DNA of 64,000 nucleotides from the NCBI RefSeq assembly GCF_024218775.1, contig NZ_CP100404.1, positions 1,302,001-1,366,000 on the forward strand, in the 5' to 3' direction. Position numbers and translations under genes: made by a program. Below, one piece after another: positions 50,606-57,227 of this stretch. The notes below the pieces were generated by a model. It saw only the letters and a list, made by a program, of their open reading frames with translations. It was not told where the DNA came from and searched no databases. Origin of the DNA: Haloarcula marina. GTDB taxonomy: Archaea > Halobacteriota > Halobacteria > Halobacteriales > Haloarculaceae. Position 1 is the stretch's first letter. Every line of letters starts with the position of its first letter.

Positions 50606-51748
50606 ATGGACTTCAGTCCGACGGCCGAGCAGCGACAGATACGCGACATGGTCGCGGAGTTCGTCGACGAGGAAGTCGTCCCCCGCGCGGCCGACATCGA
50701 CGCGGCCGACGAGTTCCCGTGGACCCTCGTCGACCAGATGGCCGACCTCGGTCTCATGGGGATGCCGATTCCCGAGGAGTACGGCGGCGCGGGCCTCGAC
50801 TACCACAGTTACGCGATGGCCTTAGAGGAGATTTCCCGCGGGAGCGGCGGCCTCGGGACCATCGTCGCCGCCCACATCTCGCTGGCCTGCAACATGGTCT
50901 CCGAGTTCGGCGACGAAGCCCAGAAAGAGGCGTACCTGACGCCGATGGCCGAGGGCGACGACATCGGTGCCTTCGCGCTCTCGGAACCCGGCGCGGGCAG
51001 CGACGTGCCCGCGATGGAGACGACTGCCGAACGCGACGGCGACGGCTACGTCGTCGATGGCGGGAAACTGTGGATTTCGAACGGTTCCGTCGCCGACACC
51101 GTCGTCCTGTTCGCCAAGACGGACCCCGACGCGGACAACAAGGGCATCTCGTCGTTCGTCGTCCGTCCCGAGGAAGACGACGGGTTCGTCGTCGAGGGGA
51201 CGGAACACAAACTCGGCGACAAGGGGTGTCCGACCGCCGAACTCCGCTTCGACGAGATGTACCTCCCCGAGGAGCGCCGTCTCGGCGACGAGGGCCGCGG
51301 GTTCGTCCACGCGCTGAAGACGCTCAACGGCGGGCGAATCACCATCGCCGCCCGCGGTGTCGGCATCGCACAGGCGGCCCTCGACGAGGCGCTTCAGTAC
51401 GCCCAGGAGCGCGAGCAGTTCGGCCAGCCAATCGGCGAGTTTCAGGCCATCCAGCACAAACTGGCCGACATGGACACGAAGACCAGCGCCGCCCGCCTGC
51501 TCATGCATCGGGCCGCCGACCTGAAAGAGCGCGGCGAACCGTTCATCAAGGAGGCCGCGCAGGCGAAACTGTACGCCTCAGAAGTCTCTCGAGAGGTGGC
51601 GAACGAAGGGATCCAGATTCACGGCGGCTACGGCTACACGAAGGACTTCCCGGTCGAACGGTTCTACCGCGACGCCAAATTGAACGAAATCTACGAGGGG
51701 ACGAGCGAAGTCCTGCGGAACACCATCGCGGACCAGTTGCTGGACTGA
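50606..51748 (+). CDS. Acyl-CoA dehydrogenase
   Basis: 380 residues. The N-terminal helices start MDFSPTAEQRQIRDMVAEF. Motifs are ALSEPGAGSDVPAMET, GKLWISNGSVAD, YAQEREQFGQPIGEFQAIQHKL, IHGGYGYTKDFPVERFYRDAK and EGTSEVLRNTIADQ. EGTSE includes the usual catalytic-base position. It resembles short/medium-chain dehydrogenases and is a paralogue of the enzyme at 22562. It follows the 3-hydroxyacyl-CoA dehydrogenase, so the two likely form a catabolic operon. A PadR-type regulator gene lies convergently downstream. Confidence 0.93.
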   Translation: MDFSPTAEQRQIRDMVAEFVDEEVVPRAADIDAADEFPWTLVDQMADLGLMGMPIPEEYGGAGLDYHSYAMALEEISRGSGGLGTIVAAHISLACNMVSEFGDEAQKEAYLTPMAEGDDIGAFALSEPGAGSDVPAMETTAERDGDGYVVDGGKLWISNGSVADTVVLFAKTDPDADNKGISSFVVRPEEDDGFVVEGTEHKLGDKGCPTAELRFDEMYLPEERRLGDEGRGFVHALKTLNGGRITIAARGVGIAQAALDEALQYAQEREQFGQPIGEFQAIQHKLADMDTKTSAARLLMHRAADLKERGEPFIKEAAQAKLYASEVSREVANEGIQIHGGYGYTKDFPVERFYRDAKLNEIYEGTSEVLRNTIADQLLD

Positions 51749-51770
51749 ATCGCAGTCTCGGCCGCCCTCG

Positions 51771-52082
51771 CTACTGTTCGTCGCGCGGTTCGTCCGCCCC
51801 GTCGTCCAGATGCTCGGCCATCCACGCGAACTGCTCGCGCAGTCGACGCTCGCCGCCCTCGGTCAGCGAGTACTTGTCGGCGATGCCCTCGGTGCGGTGC
51901 TGGACGAATCCAGCGTCCTCCATCGCGTCGAGCGCGCCGTAGAAGCTCTTTGGCTCGATGCGCGTGTCGTAACGCCGTTCGAGTCGCGTCTTGAGGCGCT
52001 GGCCGGTCATCTCGCCGTCCTCGGCCCCGGCCAACAGGACGCACATGTCGCGTCGACGCCCGCTCTGGAACCACTTCGCCAT
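51771..52082 (-). CDS. PadR-family winged-helix transcriptional regulator
   Basis: 103 residues with a winged helix. MAKWFQSGRRRDMCVLLAGAEDGEMTGQRLKTRLERRYDTRIEPKSFYGALDAMEDAGFVQHRTEGIADKYSLTEGGERRLREQF shows the helix-turn-helix with a recognition helix in the SFYGALDAMEDAGFV part and the YSLTEGGERRL wing, as in PadR/MarR-type proteins. PadR proteins often respond to aromatic or lipid ligands and regulate their neighbours. It faces the acyl-CoA dehydrogenase convergently and is divergent from the 52172 gene; either could be a target. Confidence 0.8.
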   Translation of the reverse strand: MAKWFQSGRRRDMCVLLAGAEDGEMTGQRLKTRLERRYDTRIEPKSFYGALDAMEDAGFVQHRTEGIADKYSLTEGGERRLREQFAWMAEHLDDGADEPRDEQ

Positions 52083-52143
52083 GCGCGATTCGTCGGCGGC
52101 CGCCCGTTTGCGCGTTGCGGTTCGACCGGCGGACCGTCAGTTT

Positions 52144-52156
52144 AGCATACGATGCT
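52144..52156. promoter_or_regulatory. Short inverted repeat in the PadR divergent promoter
   Basis: AGCATACGATGCT has 5-bp arms AGCAT/ATGCT around ACG, just after a TATA-like TTTAGC at 52141-52146 and about 16-28 nt before the ATG at 52172. A PadR-type regulator could bind here, but the arms are short and may be chance. Confidence 0.3.
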
Positions 52157-52171
52157 TCCCTAGAGCGACCG

Positions 52172-52459
52172 ATGGCAGACATCGACGACCCGACGACGGC
52201 GACGGCCGACGGCATCACCGCCCGCTACCGAGAGACGGAGACGGAGCGACTGCTCACCTTCGAGGCCGACGGCCGGACGGCCGCCATCGCCCAGAACGTC
52301 GAGGGATACGCGATGCTGAAGGTTCGACCCACCGCCGACGGCGACGAACTCGAACGCTATTACGGGTTCGACATGGCCCTGGACCACGCCGCAGAGCTAC
52401 TCGGCGCGTCGCCGACTGCACTCCCGGTTCCCGACGCGGCCAGCGACATGGGGATGTAG
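52172..52459 (+). CDS. Small conserved haloarchaeal protein of unknown function (possibly DUF7111)
   Basis: 95 residues, soluble. MADIDDPTTATADGITARYRETETERLLTFEADGRTAAIAQNVEGYAMLKVRPTADGDELERYYGFDMALDHAAELLG shows beta-strands followed by a helix. The sequence has no known catalytic motif. A similar small protein beside the methylmalonyl-CoA mutase subunit gene is what I remember in haloarchaea; the DUF number is from memory. It shares the region with the PadR regulator and is followed after 41 nt by a tiny membrane protein. Confidence 0.62.
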   Translation: MADIDDPTTATADGITARYRETETERLLTFEADGRTAAIAQNVEGYAMLKVRPTADGDELERYYGFDMALDHAAELLGASPTALPVPDAASDMGM

Positions 52460-52500
52460 CGTCGGGAAAGGACTATCGGCCGGGCCGACGAAAGTAGCCC

Positions 52501-52641
52501 ATGGCGACGATATCGGACCGCTTCGACCACCCGGCGTGGCGAACCGCCGCGGCGACGCTCGCTGGCTACGGCGTCGTCCTCCTCGTGCTGTTTCTCCTGC
52601 TGTTCGTCGTGCCATACCTCGTTCTCTCGGCGTCTGTGTGA
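52501..52641 (+). CDS. 46-residue single-helix membrane protein upstream of the mutase subunit gene
   Basis: Short gene MATISDRFDHPAWRTAAATL followed by a hydrophobic helix (GYGVVLLVLFLLLFVVPYLV, about 22-41) and a short tail LSASV. It starts with ATG after an AT-free spacer and ends with TGA at 52639-52641, 67 nt before the B12-binding subunit gene. Coding is supported by its clean membrane-helix composition and fit in the co-oriented gene run, but not by similarity. Function unknown. Confidence 0.5.
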   Translation: MATISDRFDHPAWRTAAATLAGYGVVLLVLFLLLFVVPYLVLSASV

Positions 52642-52708
52642 CCCGACCGACCCCTGACTGTGGCAGACGGGGGCAAGAGTCAAACCGCATCCGGTGGTAG
52701 TCGGTGGC

Positions 52709-53131
52709 ATGAGTGTCGAGCAGGAACAGGCAGAGCGCACCATCCGGTGTCTCGTCGCGAAAGTCGGCCTCGACGGCCACGACCGCGGGGCACACGTCAT
52801 CGCGCGGGCGCTACGCGACGCCGGGTTCGAGGTCATCTACTCCGGTCTCCACCGCTCGCCCGACGAAGTCGTCCAAGCGGCCGTCCAAGAGGACGTCGAC
52901 GTCGTCGGCATCTCCATCCTCTCGGGTGCCCACAACACGCTGGTGCCGAAGATTCTCGACGGCCTGCGCGAGTACGACGCCTTCGACGACCGTCTCGTCC
53001 TCGTGGGGGGCATCGTCCCCGACGACGACAAGGCCGAACTGCGCGAACAGGGCGTCGACGAGATATTCGGCCCCGGCGCGTCGATGGAGGAGATGATAAC
53101 GTACATCCGCGAGCACGCCCCCGAGCGATGA
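52709..53131 (+). CDS. Methylmalonyl-CoA mutase, B12-binding (small) subunit
   Basis: 140 residues. It carries the cobalamin-binding pattern DGHDRG (residues 22-27, with the lower-ligand histidine), DVVGISILSGAH and a final VLVGGIVPDDD with FGPGASMEEM. This is the B12-binding domain of methylmalonyl-CoA mutase as a separate small subunit; the catalytic large subunit is not in the window. It rearranges methylmalonyl-CoA to succinyl-CoA with adenosylcobalamin, finishing propionyl-CoA oxidation. It overlaps the MeaB gene by 4 nt (ATGA), matching their joint function. Confidence 0.92.
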   Translation: MSVEQEQAERTIRCLVAKVGLDGHDRGAHVIARALRDAGFEVIYSGLHRSPDEVVQAAVQEDVDVVGISILSGAHNTLVPKILDGLREYDAFDDRLVLVGGIVPDDDKAELREQGVDEIFGPGASMEEMITYIREHAPER

Positions 53132-54159
53132 GCGCGCTCGTCGACGAGTTGCTCGCCGGGAAGCACAGCGCGCTGGCGCGCGTCATCACCAAGATAGAGA
53201 ACCGGTCGCCGGGCTACCGGGAGATAATCTCCGACCTCCACCGACACACGGGCCACGCCGACGTAGTCGGTGTCACCGGCAGTCCCGGCGCAGGGAAGTC
53301 GACGCTCGTGGACAAGGTGGCCGCCGAATACCGCGACCGGGGCCTCACCGTCGGCGTCATCGCCATCGACCCGTCCTCGCCCTTCTCGGGCGGCGCGGTG
53401 CTGGGCGACCGCATCCGCATGGCGTCGAACGCGGGCGACATGGACGTGTTCTTTCGGTCGATGTCCGCCCGCGGGTCGCTCGGCGGCCTCTCGACGGCGA
53501 CGACGGACGCCGTCACCGCGCTGGACGCGTTCGGGAAGGACGTAATCATCGTCGAGACGGTCGGTGCGGGACAGAACGAGGTGGACATCGTTCGCACCGC
53601 CGACACCGTCGCCGTCCTCGTCCCACCGGGGAGCGGCGACGACGTGCAGATGCTGAAGGCCGGTATCCTCGAGATAGCGGACGTGTTCGTCGTCAACAAG
53701 GCCGATTTGGACGGCGCGGACCGCACTGTCCAGCAGTTACGGGAGATGTTACAGGGCCGGGGCGGGACGGCGGGCCACCACGGAGGGATGGGTCTGGAAC
53801 GGCCCGGCGGCGACGGAGATGCGGGCGACGACGGGGACGCCTGGGACCCCGTCATCGTCGAGACTGTCGCCAACCGCGGCGAGGGCGTCGACGCGTTCAT
53901 CGAGGCGTTGGCGGAGCACAGCGACTACCTCGACCGGACGGGCCAACGAGAGGCCCAGGAGCGCGAGCGCTTCGCCGCCGAGATTCGGACGCTCCTGCGC
54001 GAGGACGCGAACCGACTCCTCTCCCGCGAACTGGTCCAACGCGGGGGCATCGAGCAATACGTGGACGCCGTGGTAGCCCGCGAGACGGACCCCTACACCG
54101 TCGTCGACGACGTCCTCGCACCGCTCCGGGACTGCCTCGACGCCGACCACCCGCGGTAG
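53128..54159 (+). CDS. meaB: MeaB-like GTPase, methylmalonyl-CoA mutase chaperone
   Basis: 343 residues. Walker A is GSPGAGKST (51-59), with DPSSPFSGGAVLGDRIRM, DVIIVETVGAGQNEVDI (switch/Walker B) and VNKADLDGAD (base-recognition NKxD). MeaB protects and reactivates the cobalamin mutase. The stretch 210-239 is a Gly/Asp/His-rich insertion that most bacterial homologues lack; it could be a haloarchaeal solvent adaptation or a disordered linker. It is coupled to the preceding small mutase subunit by ATGA. No catalytic residue is missing. Confidence 0.92.
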   Translation: MSALVDELLAGKHSALARVITKIENRSPGYREIISDLHRHTGHADVVGVTGSPGAGKSTLVDKVAAEYRDRGLTVGVIAIDPSSPFSGGAVLGDRIRMASNAGDMDVFFRSMSARGSLGGLSTATTDAVTALDAFGKDVIIVETVGAGQNEVDIVRTADTVAVLVPPGSGDDVQMLKAGILEIADVFVVNKADLDGADRTVQQLREMLQGRGGTAGHHGGMGLERPGGDGDAGDDGDAWDPVIVETVANRGEGVDAFIEALAEHSDYLDRTGQREAQERERFAAEIRTLLREDANRLLSRELVQRGGIEQYVDAVVARETDPYTVVDDVLAPLRDCLDADHPR

Positions 54160-54185
54160 GACCCGAACTTACCACCCGTCCATCA

Positions 54186-54194
54186 CGTATAAAC
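54186..54194 (+). promoter_or_regulatory. TATA-like box of the alpha/beta hydrolase gene
   Basis: CGTATAAAC, 25-33 nt before the ATG at 54219. The spacing is right for a leaderless transcript and indicates that this gene has its own promoter rather than being read from meaB. Confidence 0.55.
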
Positions 54195-54218
54195 AGGCCG
54201 CGGCCCGTATTTCGGGGT

Positions 54219-55160
54219 ATGAAACTCCGCAAGGTACTCGGTGCCGCCGTCGGCGTGGTCGGGTCGACCGCACTCGCGAACGAACTCCTCCAGTCGCGCG
54301 CCGACGACTTCGAACCGCTGTTGCCCGGCGAACAGCAGACGTATCGCTGGCGCGGGTTCGACGTGGCCTACGCGGAGGCTGGCGACCCCGACGACCCCGA
54401 CCTCGTCCTTCTCCACGGCATCAACGCCGCGGCGTCGAACCACGAGTTCCACGCGGTGTTCGAGACGCTCGCCGAGGAGTACCACGTCATCGCGCCGGAC
54501 CTCCCCGGGTTCGGCCACTCCGACCGGCCGCCGCTGCTGTACTCGGCGTCGCTCCTCTCGACGTTCGTCCGTGACTTCCTCGACGACGAGAGCGAGGACG
54601 CGACGGTCGTCGCCTCCTCGCTCACCGGGTCCTACGCGGCCATGGCCGCCCGCGAAGTCGACGTGGGGCGACTCGTCCTCGTCTGTCCGACCGACTCCTC
54701 GATGGGGAACCGGAACGTCTGGGTCCGGTCGCTCGTTCGCTCGCCGATTGTCGGCCAGGCGCTGTTCAACCTCATCGTCTCGAAGCCCTCGATTCGGTAC
54801 TTCCACGAGGACCACGGCTACTACGACATGGACAACCTCACCGAGGAAATCGTCGACTACGAGTGGCAGAGCGGCCACCAACCCGGCGCGCGGTTCGCCC
54901 CGGCGTCGTTCGTCTCCGGCTTTTTCGACCCCGAGGAGAGCCTCGGCGACGTGTTGGCGGACCTCGACGTGCCGGTGACGCTCGTCTGGGGCGAGAACGC
55001 CGACATCACGCCGCTCTCGGAGGGGCGCGCGCTCGCCGACCGCGCGGACACGGCGCTCGTGGTGTTCGGCGAATCGCTCCTGCTCCCGCACGTCGAACAC
55101 CCCGAGCAGTTCGTGGACGTGGTGCGCGGCGAGACGGCGACGGTCAGAGTCGAAAAGTAG
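54219..55160 (+). CDS. Alpha/beta-hydrolase with an N-terminal hydrophobic segment
   Basis: 313 residues. Residues 6-20 are hydrophobic (VLGAAVGVVGSTALA) and may be a membrane anchor. LVLLHGINAAASNHEF is the oxyanion strand. The nucleophile elbow reads A-S-S-L-T (132-136), with S134 as nucleophile, instead of the usual GxSxG. ENADITP (260s) and LLPHVEHPEQF provide the expected acid and the catalytic histidine. It resembles haloarchaeal hydrolases often annotated as esterase/lipase-like. The substrate is unknown. It is convergent with the DUF35 gene. Confidence 0.82.
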   Translation: MKLRKVLGAAVGVVGSTALANELLQSRADDFEPLLPGEQQTYRWRGFDVAYAEAGDPDDPDLVLLHGINAAASNHEFHAVFETLAEEYHVIAPDLPGFGHSDRPPLLYSASLLSTFVRDFLDDESEDATVVASSLTGSYAAMAAREVDVGRLVLVCPTDSSMGNRNVWVRSLVRSPIVGQALFNLIVSKPSIRYFHEDHGYYDMDNLTEEIVDYEWQSGHQPGARFAPASFVSGFFDPEESLGDVLADLDVPVTLVWGENADITPLSEGRALADRADTALVVFGESLLLPHVEHPEQFVDVVRGETATVRVEK

Positions 55161-55172
55161 CGTCGGACTCTC

Positions 55173-55559
55173 TCACCGCGGTTCGAAGACGACGGCCCGG
55201 TCCCCGGTCGTCGCTCGCTCGCCGACGTGGAGGCCGACGACCGTCCCGATAGTCACGTCGTCGGGGTCGATACCGCGGACGAGGCCGGTCACCGAAACCG
55301 GGCCGAAGTCCGCGATGGCAGTCACGTAGGGCGCGTCGTCCTCGAACTGCGGCGTCGGGACGGTAATCGTCGAGTGGGTGAGGACTTCGCCGCTCTCGGG
55401 CATCTGCTCCTCGGTCAACTCGCGCGACCCGCAGTCGGGGCAGACCCGCCGCGGCGGAAGCCATCCGTGACCGTTCTCGCATTCTATGTAGTAGGCCTCG
55501 CCGTCCTCGATGGCGTCCAGCCACGCGTCGTACTGGCCGTCGGGGGCGGCGTCCGTCAT
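55173..55559 (-). CDS. DUF35 OB-fold/zinc-ribbon protein coupled to the thiolase
   Basis: 128 residues. After a short helical N-terminus (AWLDAIEDGEAYY) comes a zinc ribbon with CENGHGWLPPRRVCPDCGSRE: C and CxxC pair plus an additional cysteine. An OB-fold follows (residues about 60-128, SGEVLTHSTITVPTPQFEDD, YVTAIADFGPVSVTGLV). Archaeal DUF35 proteins bind CoA-thioester enzymes and bridge thiolase to HMG-CoA synthase. Here the partner is the thiolase whose stop overlaps its start (ATGA); no HMG-CoA synthase gene is nearby, so this pair likely works in degradation. Confidence 0.85.
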   Translation of the reverse strand: MTDAAPDGQYDAWLDAIEDGEAYYIECENGHGWLPPRRVCPDCGSRELTEEQMPESGEVLTHSTITVPTPQFEDDAPYVTAIADFGPVSVTGLVRGIDPDDVTIGTVVGLHVGERATTGDRAVVFEPR

Positions 55560-56722
55560 TCTCTCACCTCCAGGACGTGGACCGTGGTAGAGGCGACGGT
55601 CCCGCCCGCGTTGTGCGTGACGCCGACAGTTCCATCGGGGACGGCGTCGGCCCGCGGGTGCGACCCGTCGAGGACCCACGCGGCGGTCGCCAACTGGGCG
55701 ACGCCCGTCGCACCGACCGGGTGACCCTTCGCCTTCAGGCCGCCCGAGAGGTTGATGGGCAACTCGCCGTGGCGGTCCGTCTCGCCGTTCGTCGCGGCGT
55801 GGATGCCCTCGCCGTGGTCGTAGAAGCCCAGCGATTCGATAGCCAGCACTTCGGCGATGGTGAAACAGTCGTGGACCTCGGCGAAGTCCACGTCGTCGGG
55901 TCCGATGCCCGCGTCAGCGTAGGCCTCCTCGGCGGCCTTATCGGCGGCGGGCGTCTGCGCGAGGTGCGGCCGGTCCTGTAACGCGAGGTTGTCGCCGCCC
56001 TGGCCCGTCCCGGTGACGGCGATGGGGGCGTCGAGGCCGTGGTCCTCCGCGTACTCCTCGCTCGTGAGGACGGCCGCCGCCGCGCCGTCGGTAATCGGAC
56101 AGGAGTCGTACAGGCCCAGCGGACTCGCGATGGTGGGCGCTTCCAACGCGTCTTCGACGGTAATCGCCTTCTGAATCTGCGCGTGTTCGTTGACGAGGGC
56201 GTGTTCGTGGTTCTTCACCGCGATGTGGGCCAAGTCCTCGTGTGACCCGCCGTACTGGTCGAAGTACGACCGGGCCATCAGCGCGTAGGCCCCGGGGAAG
56301 GTCATCCCGGCGCGAATCTCGTAGAGGTCGTCGGCGGCGATAGCCAGTGCGTCCGTCGCGGCGGCCGTCCCGATGTTGGTCATTCGCTCGGCACCGCCGA
56401 CGACGATAACGTCGGACTCGCCGTTGCGCAGGCTCTTTACCGCCTCGCGGACGGCGGCCCCGGCCGAGGCACACGCCGCCTCGAACCGCGTCGCGGGGGC
56501 GTCGAGGCCGATAGCTTCCGCCATCAACGGTCCCTGGTGGCCCTGATGCTCCGCGAGTTCGCCCATGAAGTTGCCGTAGTAGAGCGCGTCGACATCGTCC
56601 GGGGCGACCCCGGCGTCGTCGAGCGCCTCCAGTCCCGCCTCCGCGAACAGGTCCCGACCGGTGCGTTCGGGGTGTTTCCCGAACTTCGTGACACCGGCAC
56701 CGGCGATACGTGGGTCTGTCAT
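55556..56722 (-). CDS. Thiolase (SCP2-type acetyl-CoA acyltransferase)
   Basis: 388 residues. The acylation cysteine is in FEAACASAGAAVREA (the ACAS motif). VDFAEVHDCFTIAEVLAIE contains the HDCF motif of SCP2-type thiolases, and NLSGGLKAKGHPVGATG contains the second conserved histidine (GHPxGATG). It cleaves 3-ketoacyl-CoA or joins acyl-CoAs. It is the first gene of a two-gene unit with the DUF35 protein. A perfect palindrome and TATA-like ATTTAAGT lie directly upstream, so it appears tightly regulated. Confidence 0.9.
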   Translation of the reverse strand: MTDPRIAGAGVTKFGKHPERTGRDLFAEAGLEALDDAGVAPDDVDALYYGNFMGELAEHQGHQGPLMAEAIGLDAPATRFEAACASAGAAVREAVKSLRNGESDVIVVGGAERMTNIGTAAATDALAIAADDLYEIRAGMTFPGAYALMARSYFDQYGGSHEDLAHIAVKNHEHALVNEHAQIQKAITVEDALEAPTIASPLGLYDSCPITDGAAAAVLTSEEYAEDHGLDAPIAVTGTGQGGDNLALQDRPHLAQTPAADKAAEEAYADAGIGPDDVDFAEVHDCFTIAEVLAIESLGFYDHGEGIHAATNGETDRHGELPINLSGGLKAKGHPVGATGVAQLATAAWVLDGSHPRADAVPDGTVGVTHNAGGTVASTTVHVLEVRE

Positions 56723-56726
56723 TACC

Positions 56727-56744
56727 ACTCAGTCCGAACTGAGT
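56727..56744 (-). promoter_or_regulatory. Perfect palindromic operator candidate of the thiolase/DUF35 operon
   Basis: ACTCAGTCCGAACTGAGT has perfect 7-bp arms around CCGA. It sits between the TATA-like box at 56745-56752 and the thiolase ATG at 56722, exactly where transcription should start, so a bound regulator would block initiation. The arms are perfect and unlike background GC-rich sequence. Confidence 0.6.
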
Positions 56745-56752
56745 ACTTAAAT
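56745..56752 (-). promoter_or_regulatory. TATA-like box of the thiolase operon
   Basis: On the minus strand ATTTAAGT, about 25-30 nt before the ATG at 56722. It abuts the palindrome at 56727-56744. Confidence 0.55.
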
Positions 56753-56822
56753 TCTTGCCGCCCGTGTGAGTTTTTGCCACGATTTCGGCGACGAATTACC
56801 GCAAGACGGCGGACGTTATGAC

Positions 56823-56838
56823 GATATTTGTATATATT
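56823..56838. promoter_or_regulatory. Orphan AT-rich TATA-like tract between the thiolase and the DUF5800-like gene
   Basis: GATATTTGTATATATT in a 130-nt spacer. It lies downstream of the DUF5800-like stop and 100 nt before the thiolase start on the same strand, so it could be a second thiolase promoter or drive a short RNA. Nearby CCTACGA occurs twice (56839-56845 and 56857-56863) as a direct repeat. Confidence 0.3.
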
Positions 56839-56887
56839 CCTACGAGCGAATTACTGCCTACGAAAGAACTGCGTGCGGGCGGGGACC

Positions 56888-57085
56888 TCACTTCACGATT
56901 TCGGCGATGCGTCGGGGTTCGCCGCTGAGGGTCGGGTCGGGTTCGACGATTTGCAAGACTTCGTGGTCGGTCACGTCGGGGTAGGACTTCTGGGTCGCGT
57001 CCTCGATGAGGGCTTTCTCCAGTCGGAACTCGGTGCCGTCGTAGACCACGTCGACGCCTTGCTCGTCGAACGAGAGAACAGTCAT
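56888..57085 (-). CDS. Small conserved haloarchaeal protein (DUF5800-like)
   Basis: 65 residues. MTVLSFDEQGVDVVYDGTEFRLEKALIEDATQKSYPDVTDHEVLQIVEPDPTLSGEPRRIAEIVK is a compact beta/alpha protein without known catalytic residues. It matches my recollection of the haloarchaeal family DUF5800 (memory, not a search). The ATG at 57085 gives this length; an AT-rich AATAAAAG lies about 20-25 nt upstream on the minus strand. It is divergent from the bactofilin-like gene. Function unknown. Confidence 0.65.
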   Translation of the reverse strand: MTVLSFDEQGVDVVYDGTEFRLEKALIEDATQKSYPDVTDHEVLQIVEPDPTLSGEPRRIAEIVK

Positions 57086-57196
57086 ACCCGCCGTAGGGGA
57101 GAAACGAATAAAAGTGTAGTCTCTCGGCGGATGGTTGTGCCCGGTTCCCACGCCCCGTCAGACGAACGTCAGACGCCCGTCGTGCGCGTCCTCAGG

Positions 57197-57205
57197 CTTT
57201 AATAC
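57197..57205 (+). promoter_or_regulatory. TATA-like box of the bactofilin-like gene
   Basis: CTTTAATAC, 23-31 nt before the GTG start at 57228. It supports a leaderless transcript and the choice of GTG as start. Confidence 0.5.
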
Positions 57206-57227
57206 CCGTGATACCGCTATATCGGGT

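Noticed and set aside
52660-54159. A single 499-residue frame over the B12-binding subunit and MeaB as a fusion protein
   Set aside because: The first part is an Arg-rich shadow in another frame; the two real proteins overlap by ATGA and are separate.
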